NCBI GenBank assembly: GCA_963713505.1
Contig: CAVQMC010000025.1
Coordinates: 186,001 to 250,000 of the forward strand
Origin: CAVQMC01 sp963713505
GTDB taxonomy: Bacteria > Bacteroidota > Ignavibacteria > Ignavibacteriales > Ignavibacteriaceae
Length of the DNA: 64,000 nt
Direction of reading: 5' to 3'
The translations under genes and the position numbers were made by a program. Under the pieces are notes generated by a model, which was given only the letters and a program-made list of their open reading frames with translations, ran no database searches and was not told the DNA's origin. This document shows positions 9,382-17,147 of the stretch, piece after piece (the first letter of the stretch is position 1; each line of letters opens with the position of its first letter).

Positions 9382-11013
9382 ATGCCGGATACAATTAATC
9401 TAAATAGATTTCAAACAGATAAAACTTTTAAAGTAAAATCTCATAAGAAGAATTCATTTAATGTAAAACTAAACAGTCAATGTTTTCTTGTAGAGATGGA
9501 AGATGTTCATTTTCATTTAAATAGCTGTGTTTTATTACCCGACTATGGACCTTGTGATTCTTCTAAAGATGCTGAGGGAAAAGATCATGTTACAGGTTTG
9601 GGAGTAATAATTGATTGTTATAAACAAATTGCCAAACATCCTGAACAGAAAGTAATTATCACCGGTCATACAGATACTTCCGGCGAAAAAGATTATAATG
9701 TTTTTCTATCCCAAATGCGATCCAAAAATGTATTGTATCTGCTGATAGGTGATAAAAATAATTGGGTAAATGTTACTTTAAATAAAAATAAAGTTGAAGA
9801 TTATCAGCAAATATTAAAATGGGTTAATATTACTAGAGGTTGGGAATGTGACCCTGGAAAAGTTGATAACATAAAAGGTGCTAAAACAAATAAAGCCCTT
9901 CTTAATTTCCAAAAAAATTATAATAAAAATTTTAATTCGAAAATTATTGAAAATCCCAATATGTTACCCGATACGTGGGGAGCTGTTTTTGATGTTTATA
10001 TCCTTTCTATTATAGAATTAATGAAAACTGATGATGAAGGATTATCCAAATATCAAAGTTCCATTCAATTTATTGATAATGATAATAAAGCTGTTGGCTG
10101 TGGTGAATATTTCCCAATCGAAAATAAATATCAGGATAATTACAGAAGCAAAAAAAACCGCCGGGTAGAAATTATATTTTTTGATAAAGGAGAGGAACCC
10201 GAACTTAGTTGTCATCCGAACAATCATACATGTTTGTATACTAAGTGCCAGTTAAACAATAAAAAATATTATAAAGTAACTCCGGTTCCTTGTTATCCTC
10301 CGGGACCAATTAAACCGCCTAAACCTGCTGTTAAACATGAAATTAAAATTGTAAAAGTTGAAAGTAAATATTTTGTCCCAAAACTTGAGGATATTAAAAT
10401 TGATTATGAGATAAAAGGCAATCTAAATAAAATAAAAGAATTTAAATTTTTAGTTAAAAGTGAAAAGAAAACAAATGTAACAATATTAAATAAAAAACTT
10501 ATTCTTCCATCTAATGAGAAAGGCAGTTTTAATTGGAATGGAGAAGTTAATGATATTAGTTACGATGGTTTTATAAGTTTAATTAATTCGCCTTATTCAA
10601 TTCAGTTTGTGTTGGAATTGGAAGACGGAAAGTCAGCCGAAAGTAATAAAGAAAAAATTGAAATCATTCCCGATGGAATTGAAATAACTGTTGTAGATGA
10701 CAGTAAAAATAAATTTCAAATTCAGTTTCCCAAAGTTATTAAAGAATTAAAAACTAGTTTAGAAAATAATACGACAGGCAAAGTTATTTATGATAGTCCT
10801 CTATTTAAAATAAAATCCTCCGAAATGAATGACGACTCATCATTTATAGAATACCGTAAGAAATGGAATCAAGGTGCCGCAATACCAATACTTGCAAAAA
10901 TTTGGCTTAAAGGTAAAGATGGCCGTAAAAAAGATGTTCCAAAGTTTCAAAGGATTCTAAATTACAATGGGCTGTTGTTTGAAATGACGATGCCGAGTAT
11001 GAGAAAAGATTAA
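9382..11013 (+). CDS. OmpA-like peptidoglycan-binding protein with inserted PG_binding_1-like domain
   Basis: The open frame is 543 residues with no signal peptide. Residues ~35-110 are the first half of an OmpA C-terminal domain (FHLNSCVLLPD; IITGHTDTSGEKDYN). Residues ~130-225 form an insertion containing a PG_binding_1-like unit (ALLNFQKNYNK, then PDTWGAVFD). Residues ~225-275 complete the OmpA fold (AVGCGEYFPI; KKNRRVEIIFFD). A Cys/Pro-rich hinge and beta-rich domains follow. The protein at 14265 shares this architecture. OmpA folds normally bind diaminopimelate in peptidoglycan. Here, inside a T6SS cargo cluster and without an export signal, it is probably delivered to or recognised in the target envelope. 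The stop at 11011 may be caused by a frameshift, because frame 0 from 10986 continues in plausible protein toward the metzincin. Confidence 0.8.
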   Translation: MPDTINLNRFQTDKTFKVKSHKKNSFNVKLNSQCFLVEMEDVHFHLNSCVLLPDYGPCDSSKDAEGKDHVTGLGVIIDCYKQIAKHPEQKVIITGHTDTSGEKDYNVFLSQMRSKNVLYLLIGDKNNWVNVTLNKNKVEDYQQILKWVNITRGWECDPGKVDNIKGAKTNKALLNFQKNYNKNFNSKIIENPNMLPDTWGAVFDVYILSIIELMKTDDEGLSKYQSSIQFIDNDNKAVGCGEYFPIENKYQDNYRSKKNRRVEIIFFDKGEEPELSCHPNNHTCLYTKCQLNNKKYYKVTPVPCYPPGPIKPPKPAVKHEIKIVKVESKYFVPKLEDIKIDYEIKGNLNKIKEFKFLVKSEKKTNVTILNKKLILPSNEKGSFNWNGEVNDISYDGFISLINSPYSIQFVLELEDGKSAESNKEKIEIIPDGIEITVVDDSKNKFQIQFPKVIKELKTSLENNTTGKVIYDSPLFKIKSSEMNDDSSFIEYRKKWNQGAAIPILAKIWLKGKDGRKKDVPKFQRILNYNGLLFEMTMPSMRKD

Positions 11014-12253
11014 ATGCTCTGGGAAATCATTGGAATACACGCATTCCAGAAAAAAATATCAGCATATAAAAAAGATGACACACAACCCAAAGGACGAACT
11101 TTCTCATATTAAATTCGGCGGTGAAAAAGCAAAAAAATCAGAACGTAAAAAGGAAAAAGAGCCTTGGAGCAAGTTAACTAATGGCTGGCAGATTAAAAAA
11201 TTAAATAATAGAGTATGAATTTCACTTTAGGTTGCAAAACAGATACGGATCTGGACTTTGATACCGGAATTTTTTTTTGCGGCGGAAGAATTGCCGGAGA
11301 TATTCATAATATTACTGCTTATTTGGATTTAAAAAATGAATTGGATAATACTGATAACAATAAATTAAAATCAATGGATAAATCAGTTAAATCAAATGAG
11401 TTACATTTTCAAAACAATCGTAGAGTGCACATAGTTCAAAATTTAAAGTGGAAATGAAACAACCGAATTAGATATTCCCGCTCTCTCAAATGAATATAAA
11501 AAAGCTTCAATAATTTTAGAAAGAAAATCCGGGCTAAACGTTGTTGACATACAAGCACAATGGAAACAGCATTATAAAGCTGAAATACAAAAACAATCAA
11601 AGAGTATAGATTTTGTTAAAGATGCTGCTCTCGAAGACCCGGATTTATACCCTGTGAAATATAGAAGTTATAATGATTACTGGGACCATGCTCATCCTAA
11701 TTCAAATATTTTCGGCCGTATTTGGCACAGAATAGTATCTTTTTTTGGTGCAGCAGATGAAGAAACATATCGTAACATGTGTGATAAGTATGCATACCCA
11801 ATTTATTCAAATGTAGTTAAGAACTTTCCTTTAAATGAAGATGGCTTAACCTTTTTCAAATTTGGTGAAGATGGTGACCATAATATGTGGAAACATTCAT
11901 TTACTGCTGGAATTGCACCCGCAATTAAAGGTTATACAAATAGAAATAAAGCAGTTTTTTTTGTATTTACGGAAGATAAATCAACTCGTACTTTAATTCA
12001 TGAAGTTGGTCATTTATTCTTTTTAGCACATGCGCCTGGACATTTTGATTCCGGTGATTTAAGGACAACTGTAGATGCCGATGGTAATGCAGTAGAACAG
12101 CCCGCAGGTTTTCAACCCGATGCACATGATGATAAAATGTGGTGTGTTATGTCTTACCACGGTTCTGATCCGGATAAATTGTGCGGAATATGTTTGTTTA
12201 AACTTGAGGGTTGGTTATATAGTGAGATACATAAAGATGGCAGTATTGGATAG
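11014..12253 (+). pseudogene. Metzincin-type zinc protease, probable T6SS effector, frameshifted N-terminal part
   Basis: The intact C-terminal part (11447-12253) holds the zincin signature HEVGHLFFLAH at 11999-12031. This is HExxHxxxxxH, like the metzincin ligand set except that the usual Gly is Phe. WCVMSYHG at ~12140-12163 fits the Met-turn. An extra HFD follows the third ligand. Upstream, 10986-11446 is protein-like but split over three frames, with changes near 10985, 11055, 11100, 11214 and 11446. Read through, a Cys-containing domain (TLGCKTDTDLD) precedes the protease. Either this is a separate gene starting at ATG 11014 (TAAATG overlap), or it is the C-terminal half of the OmpA-like protein at 9382. 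No signal peptide is seen. A membrane-anchored gene overlaps its 3' end. Effector status is inferred from context. Confidence 0.65.
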
Positions 12254-13391
12254 AAAAAAAGTCCTTGAAATTTTCTTTTTAACATGCTTAGTAATATTAA
12301 TCATAAATGCAATTTCATTTAGTAAGATGAATATGAATCCAAATTTTATAAATAATGAAGCAATAACTTTCTTTTATAATGGAGAAATGACAGAATTTTA
12401 TTTAGCTTCTTTGAAACCGCCGGATAATATTTTAAGAACAACCGAGTTTTTTGAAAGACGTCCTGATCTGGGTGAAATTCAATTTTTAAAAAACATTAGC
12501 TGGGATATAAAAGCTCCGCCCAATTCAAAACTTTTTATCGGACAAAGCGGTTTATCAAAAGATCAGTTAAAGACTTTTTGGACAGGCTGGTTTGATGAAA
12601 ATAATTATAATGCACTTTCACTTTACCAGGAAAATCCGATTAAAGTTGAACTTGATAAAAATATTTCATTAATATCTCCGCCGATAATTACTGCAAACAA
12701 AAAATTAAGTCAGTTTTTCTGGAAAGATAATAACGGCAAATGGATATTGTCCAAATTTGAATTTTCCGGTGAATTTCAAAAAAAAGGTGAAGTAAAAATA
12801 ATAGAACTATTTGATATAAATAATAAACCGTTGTATTCAAGAGCTGCACCGTTAATAGGAAGTGAAAAAAATGAAGTCGTTGTAAGCTGGGTATCTATTA
12901 TTGATGATAGTATAAAAGTATTTGCACAATATTTATCGGATAATGCAAGTAAACAAATTAACGCTTTTGGAATACCGAATCTTATTCCTGTTGAAAAACA
13001 AAGATTAAGTCTGATATCGGCATCCGAAGCATTAAATGGTGTAGGAATATTAACCAGAACGATTAATGGTAATTATATTTATTTAAGATATAATTTTAAT
13101 TTTAAGAAAAGTACTAATGATTTACAAACTTTCCAGGTTGTACTTTCGCCCAATTCGATTGTTTCTGCACAAACTTTTTTCTACAACGATGAAGAAGAAT
13201 TGAGTGGTTTTATATGTGTAGTAAATAAAGAAAATAAATTAATTTTTATCAAACCGGAAACCGGTTTTAAGAGGATTATCAGAGATAATATTGAAGATGA
13301 TTACAATTATCCAATTTTAACATCTTCCGGTGCATCATATGAAGCCGTCAAAAATAAAAATAACGATTTAGAACTAGTCCCATTTAATTAA
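12237..13391 (+). CDS. Membrane-anchored protein, candidate immunity to the metzincin
   Basis: ATG 12237 overlaps the metzincin stop by 17 bases, so the two are probably co-translated. The product has 384 residues. Residues ~8-26 (VLEIFFLTCLVILIINAIS) form one N-terminal membrane anchor without an obvious cleavage site. The remainder is hydrophilic and beta-rich, possibly a propeller-like periplasmic domain. I recognise no family motif. Immunity proteins to periplasm-acting T6SS effectors are typically encoded directly downstream and are exported or anchored, which fits here, but the function is inferred only from position and topology. A longer in-frame extension to 12120 would lie inside the protease gene and is unlikely to be used. 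Confidence 0.6.
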   Translation: MAVLDRKKVLEIFFLTCLVILIINAISFSKMNMNPNFINNEAITFFYNGEMTEFYLASLKPPDNILRTTEFFERRPDLGEIQFLKNISWDIKAPPNSKLFIGQSGLSKDQLKTFWTGWFDENNYNALSLYQENPIKVELDKNISLISPPIITANKKLSQFFWKDNNGKWILSKFEFSGEFQKKGEVKIIELFDINNKPLYSRAAPLIGSEKNEVVVSWVSIIDDSIKVFAQYLSDNASKQINAFGIPNLIPVEKQRLSLISASEALNGVGILTRTINGNYIYLRYNFNFKKSTNDLQTFQVVLSPNSIVSAQTFFYNDEEELSGFICVVNKENKLIFIKPETGFKRIIRDNIEDDYNYPILTSSGASYEAVKNKNNDLELVPFN

Positions 13392-13397
13392 AACTAT

Positions 13398-14258
13398 ATG
13401 TCAGAACATAAAGGTCAAACAAAAAAAATAAATAAAGTTAAACTTGATTCTTCAATCGAACAGGTTTACTGGACAATTCCTGCTGCAGCACCAGGCGGCG
13501 AGGCGGGGCTTGAAGTAAAAACAAAGTTGGTAGGACATAATTCGGATATTAAAATAGATATAAAGGATAAGTCAGGTAAAACATTTGATACTATAAAAGG
13601 GAAAATTTCCGGGAATTTATTTTGGAAACAAATTAAAGTTCCCGAAAAAGCCAAAGAAGAACTTTTTGCCGAAGTAAAACTATCAAAACATAGTTTATCA
13701 AAAAAATCAAACGGACTTCATTTATTTCCACTGATAGAAATTAAAAATCTCAAATGGGATAAGAAAGAAGCAGGAAGAGGCGATATATTAAAACTCACTG
13801 CTGAAGTAAAAGGATTAGCAGATGGTAATGAAGCTGAAATTCAAATTTGGGAACATGATGAAGATGGTGTGCATGATTTTATTACAAAGTTTCCTGTAAA
13901 AATAAAAAGCAATAAGATTGAAGCTGAGTGGGAATATCAATACTTAGAAGATACAGATGATATACCAACTCACGAAGAAAGTGAAAAAGGCTATCAATGG
14001 CCCGAGTATTTTTTTAGAGTTTTAGTTGCTGGAAAATCAGCTGATTCAGGATTGTTAAAGTTTAAAGATCATCTTGAATTTAGTTTAATTGATTCAAATG
14101 GAAATCCACTTTCAGATGTAGATTTTACTGTATATATGCCTGATGGAAAATCAGTTAACGGTAAAGTGAATAAAGAAGGAAAAGCTACTAAAAAGGATGT
14201 TCCTCCAGGAAAATCCAAGATAGAATTAAAAAATCAAGAAAATGTCAAAATAAAGTAG
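13398..14258 (+). CDS. Ig-like carrier/adaptor protein, PAAR-less paralogue of the 8244 C-terminal domain
   Basis: The product has 286 residues. It starts 6 bases after the previous stop and ends 6 bases before the next gene. Residues ~110-286 align by eye with residues ~190-368 of the PAAR protein: LKLTAEVKGLADGNEAEI against LKLSADVEGFNDGTEGIF, KIEAEWEYQ, GYQWPEYFFRVLV, SGLLKFKDHLEF, and the final PPGKSKIEL against PLGKCSIKF. The N-terminal ~100 residues are a different beta-rich domain (APGGEAGLEVKT...DIKDKSGKTFDT). No PAAR, signal peptide or catalytic motif is present. The order carrier, OmpA-like protein, peptidase repeats the order at 8244-12253. An adaptor that recruits the following cargo to the spike is the simplest reading, and is inference. 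Confidence 0.7.
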   Translation: MSEHKGQTKKINKVKLDSSIEQVYWTIPAAAPGGEAGLEVKTKLVGHNSDIKIDIKDKSGKTFDTIKGKISGNLFWKQIKVPEKAKEELFAEVKLSKHSLSKKSNGLHLFPLIEIKNLKWDKKEAGRGDILKLTAEVKGLADGNEAEIQIWEHDEDGVHDFITKFPVKIKSNKIEAEWEYQYLEDTDDIPTHEESEKGYQWPEYFFRVLVAGKSADSGLLKFKDHLEFSLIDSNGNPLSDVDFTVYMPDGKSVNGKVNKEGKATKKDVPPGKSKIELKNQENVKIK

Positions 14259-14264
14259 TGCAGT

Positions 14265-15524
14265 ATGTCTCAAAGTATTTTTTTTGATGTATCTTCGGGT
14301 AAAATAAAGAAAGTTTCATTGGTTAAAGAATGGCCTGCAGGAGGCTATTTTGAAATAGGAAGCTCTCATTTTAGTTTGAATAGTGCGGTTTTTTTACCTA
14401 ATGATTCGGAAAGAAATGAACCTGATGAATCTGAAGATATTTATTCGAGTGGAATAGTAATGCTGGAAAGAGCTATACATCTTCTTGAACTTGCGCCGAA
14501 AAAATTTTTAATAGCAGGTCATACGGATAGATCCGGTGATTTTAAAAGCAACTCCACACTTTCTGAATATCGTGCGCAGGGAGTTTATTCGATCTTAATT
14601 GGGGATAGAGAATTGTTCAAATCAGTATCCAATGCTCCACATATTCATGATAAAGAAAAGAAACATAATACATTATTAAAAGATAAGTTACAGATTGCAG
14701 ATTGGTCATCTAAAGAGTTCAATTGGCCGTGCACTTTAAAAGAAAATGATTATGATTATATTAAAACTTTTAGGTCTTTTCAGAAAAGTTATAATAAAGA
14801 AATAAGTTTTTTAAATCCCGATGGTGAAACTTTAGAAGTTGACGGAGATTGGGGACCAAAAACTTGGGGAGCCGTATTTGATTGTTATCAATATAAATTA
14901 TCTCAAAGATTAACTATAAAAAGAAAGGATCTAAACTCATATAGAGACAGAATGAATCTTAATTCAAAATTTGTTTTCTCTGATAAACATTATATTGCTT
15001 GTGGTGAATATCATCCAATTGATAGACCTGAAATTGATGATGTTACGAGTAAATCCAACCGGCGTGTTGAAATCCTTTTTTTTGATGAAGACAATATTCC
15101 CGAACTTAAATGTAAAAACGAAGGATGTAGTTTTAACGGCTGTTCGTTATTTAATTCTTTTCAGTCAATTCGAGGCAAGGTTATTTCAGCGAATTGGGAA
15201 CACCCTCTCATTTTGGCAGGACATACAGATCATCGAAAAATGAAAGTTCATTATAACGGAAATAATCCAGGGGAAAATGTAGAATTTTCTGTTATTCAAG
15301 TTTGCGAAGGAGAATTAAAAAAGATACTCGAACCTGTTAAATCCATGATTATAGCAAATCATTCATCTACGAATTTTGAAGAACTGTCAGAAAATGTAGT
15401 GAATGAACTTAAGGGAAAAGAAGGTCAAATCTTCTACAGTTATTTTTTTATAGTAAAAGGTGAGGATTGGATGACGGTTTCAGCTAGATTACATTCTGAA
15501 ATTGACGGTGCAATTTATGAGTAA
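14265..15524 (+). CDS. OmpA-like peptidoglycan-binding protein with inserted PG_binding_1-like domain (second copy)
   Basis: The product has 419 residues and is a paralogue of the protein at 9382. The OmpA half-domain (FSLNSAVFLPND; FLIAGHTDRSGDF) is interrupted by an inserted unit of ~150 residues. That unit ends in IKTFRSFQKSYNK and VDGDWGPKTWGAVFDCY, a clear PG_binding_1 pattern. The fold then resumes with IACGEYHPID and KSNRRVEILFFD, and a Cys-rich turn follows (CKNEGCSFNGC). The C-terminal ~100 residues differ from the first copy. They contain a second AGHTDHRKM motif near residue 325 and no protease, because the protease is the next, overlapping gene. No signal peptide is visible. I infer a peptidoglycan-targeting cargo or partner of the T6SS. 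Confidence 0.8.
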   Translation: MSQSIFFDVSSGKIKKVSLVKEWPAGGYFEIGSSHFSLNSAVFLPNDSERNEPDESEDIYSSGIVMLERAIHLLELAPKKFLIAGHTDRSGDFKSNSTLSEYRAQGVYSILIGDRELFKSVSNAPHIHDKEKKHNTLLKDKLQIADWSSKEFNWPCTLKENDYDYIKTFRSFQKSYNKEISFLNPDGETLEVDGDWGPKTWGAVFDCYQYKLSQRLTIKRKDLNSYRDRMNLNSKFVFSDKHYIACGEYHPIDRPEIDDVTSKSNRRVEILFFDEDNIPELKCKNEGCSFNGCSLFNSFQSIRGKVISANWEHPLILAGHTDHRKMKVHYNGNNPGENVEFSVIQVCEGELKKILEPVKSMIIANHSSTNFEELSENVVNELKGKEGQIFYSYFFIVKGEDWMTVSARLHSEIDGAIYE

Positions 15525-16422
15525 CGGAAGTGGGCCTGGTAAAGGATTTTTGCCCATTGAAATTAATTCAAGAAATGCTTTTTTCCCTCACACTAAATTC
15601 GATAATAAATTTATCAAAGCTCATAAAAAAACCTGCGGCATAGTTACTGTTGATCAAGCTGCAATAAATTCTTTAGGAACTGGGTTTTCAGCACCCGGTT
15701 TTGATTTAGTAGGCAATCCTATGTCTGGAACGGCTATTTTAATTGACTGGGGATATGTACTAATGCGCAACCACTTTTTTAAAAGCATATCTATGACTGT
15801 TGGAAATTCCGGAATGGAAAATCATAAAGTAAGAGTTGTGTTCAATAATGAAATAACTGCAGCATCGTTGAATTTACCGCATCCCTCGGCCGAGGCTGAA
15901 AGACCAACGGCATATTTGCGCGGTGATGTTTATGCCTGGACAGGCACTAATGATAGCGAATGTGAAGAAGATTTTGCAATAGTCAGAATAGATTGGGGTA
16001 AAAATCACGATTTCGACAAAATTGGAATTACTGCCAGATTACAAGACCCTTCAAATGCAAAATCTTCAGATCTAATGGACAAAAAATTATGTACATTTAT
16101 GCAATATTCTGCATCAAGACCTGTGAAGATTAATTCCAAAACTTCTTTCTCAACTCACGTTGCAATGGGACCGGTGACAGCTGTTGATCAATCTCCTCCA
16201 GATGATTCATGTCCAAATAAAAAAAAATGTTATGCATATATTGAAAATACGGCAACACCAGGAAGCTCGGGAGGCGGTGTCTTCAACGAAAAAGGGGAAT
16301 TGGTTGCAATTGTTTGCGGTGGTGGTTATTTAAATAAAAAAAGACAAACTTATATTTTACCTTTAGAATATATTTATAAGTGTAAAGCAAAATATTACGG
16401 CACCGAATCAGGCAACATTTAA
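15517..16422 (+). CDS. Trypsin-like serine protease, probable T6SS effector
   Basis: The product has 301 residues from ATG 15517, which overlaps the preceding stop by 8 bases (ATGAGTAA). An in-frame ATG at 15502 is less likely because it lies deeper in the upstream gene. A chymotrypsin-fold triad is visible: His in VLMRNHFF (~residue 87), Asp in CEEDFAIVRID (~residue 151), and Ser in TPGSSGGGVFNEKGEL (~residue 254), with the VAIVCGGG strand after it. It lacks a signal peptide, so it is made in the cytoplasm and probably exported by the T6SS or as a partner of the OmpA-like protein. No obvious immunity gene follows. The next gene is a DUF1795 adaptor 76 bases on. Family assignment is good; effector role is inferred. 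Confidence 0.75.
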   Translation: MSNGSGPGKGFLPIEINSRNAFFPHTKFDNKFIKAHKKTCGIVTVDQAAINSLGTGFSAPGFDLVGNPMSGTAILIDWGYVLMRNHFFKSISMTVGNSGMENHKVRVVFNNEITAASLNLPHPSAEAERPTAYLRGDVYAWTGTNDSECEEDFAIVRIDWGKNHDFDKIGITARLQDPSNAKSSDLMDKKLCTFMQYSASRPVKINSKTSFSTHVAMGPVTAVDQSPPDDSCPNKKKCYAYIENTATPGSSGGGVFNEKGELVAIVCGGGYLNKKRQTYILPLEYIYKCKAKYYGTESGNI

Positions 16423-16498
16423 AAAATCTTTATGATTCCAACAAAGGCAGATTTCCTTAAGTCATATTTATTTAGAATAAAATCCATTAAGCTAATTT

Positions 16499-17104
16499 AT
16501 GAAAATACCCGATTATTATAAACAATTTCAAAGTCAGCCTTCCGAAGAAAAAAGTAAATCCGAAAAATCTGATCAAAAAGAAAATTCTCCGAAATCCGAA
16601 TCAAAGGTTGATAAAAAACAAGAAACCCGGGCATCAAAAGAAAAATCGGCGATTCAAGATAAAACTATTCTTTATCAAGCTAATAGTTTTACTTTAAATC
16701 AACTGGAGGATTGGAAAGATAAAACTATTTATACATTAACCGGACCTGTTACCGACGGTATACAGCATAATGTTGTAATAACTGTTGATGATGAACCTGC
16801 TTTTGAAAATCTAATTGATTATGCAGAATGGAATATTAAAATACTCGAACAAGAATTAAAAAGCTGTATGCTTCTCAAGAAAGATGAAATAAAACTGAAT
16901 AACGGAATGGAGGCTTTTGAAGCAATATTTAGCTGGTATCCTGTTGATGATATTAGAATTTATCAGCAGCAGATTTATATTTTAGATAATAGTAAAGCTT
17001 ATAAATTAACTGCTTCATTTACTAAAAAAACTAGAAGAACACTTGGACCGCAAGTTGAAAGAATGATGCTGAGTTTTGAACCCGGAAAAGAATCAGAAAA
17101 ATGA
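16499..17104 (+). CDS. DUF1795/DcrB-like (Eag-type) T6SS adaptor protein
   Basis: The product has 201 residues. Residues 1-~55 are a charged low-complexity tail rich in Lys, Ser and Glu. Residues ~60-197 resemble the DcrB/DUF1795 fold (NSFTLNQLEDWKDKTIYTL; HNVVITVDDEPAFENL; EAFEAIFSWYPV; IYQQQIYILDNSKAYKLTAS). In T6SS clusters DUF1795 proteins (Eag) are chaperones that load PAAR/Rhs effectors onto VgrG. Its place directly after the cargo genes and before the regulatory genes fits such a role. The charged tail is not typical of Eag proteins and could be an interaction or localisation tag. No signal peptide is seen. Confidence 0.7.
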   Translation: MKIPDYYKQFQSQPSEEKSKSEKSDQKENSPKSESKVDKKQETRASKEKSAIQDKTILYQANSFTLNQLEDWKDKTIYTLTGPVTDGIQHNVVITVDDEPAFENLIDYAEWNIKILEQELKSCMLLKKDEIKLNNGMEAFEAIFSWYPVDDIRIYQQQIYILDNSKAYKLTASFTKKTRRTLGPQVERMMLSFEPGKESEK

Positions 17105-17147
17105 ATACAATGTTTCATATAATAAATTTAATGTTTTTTATTTACGA

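Noticed and set aside
8244..16422. Extracellular contractile injection system (phage-tail-like) instead of T6SS
   Set aside because: ClpV, TssF/G of T6SS type, PAAR/VgrG and FHA-PP2C-kinase favour a T6SS; no eCIS baseplate or LysM cap genes are visible.
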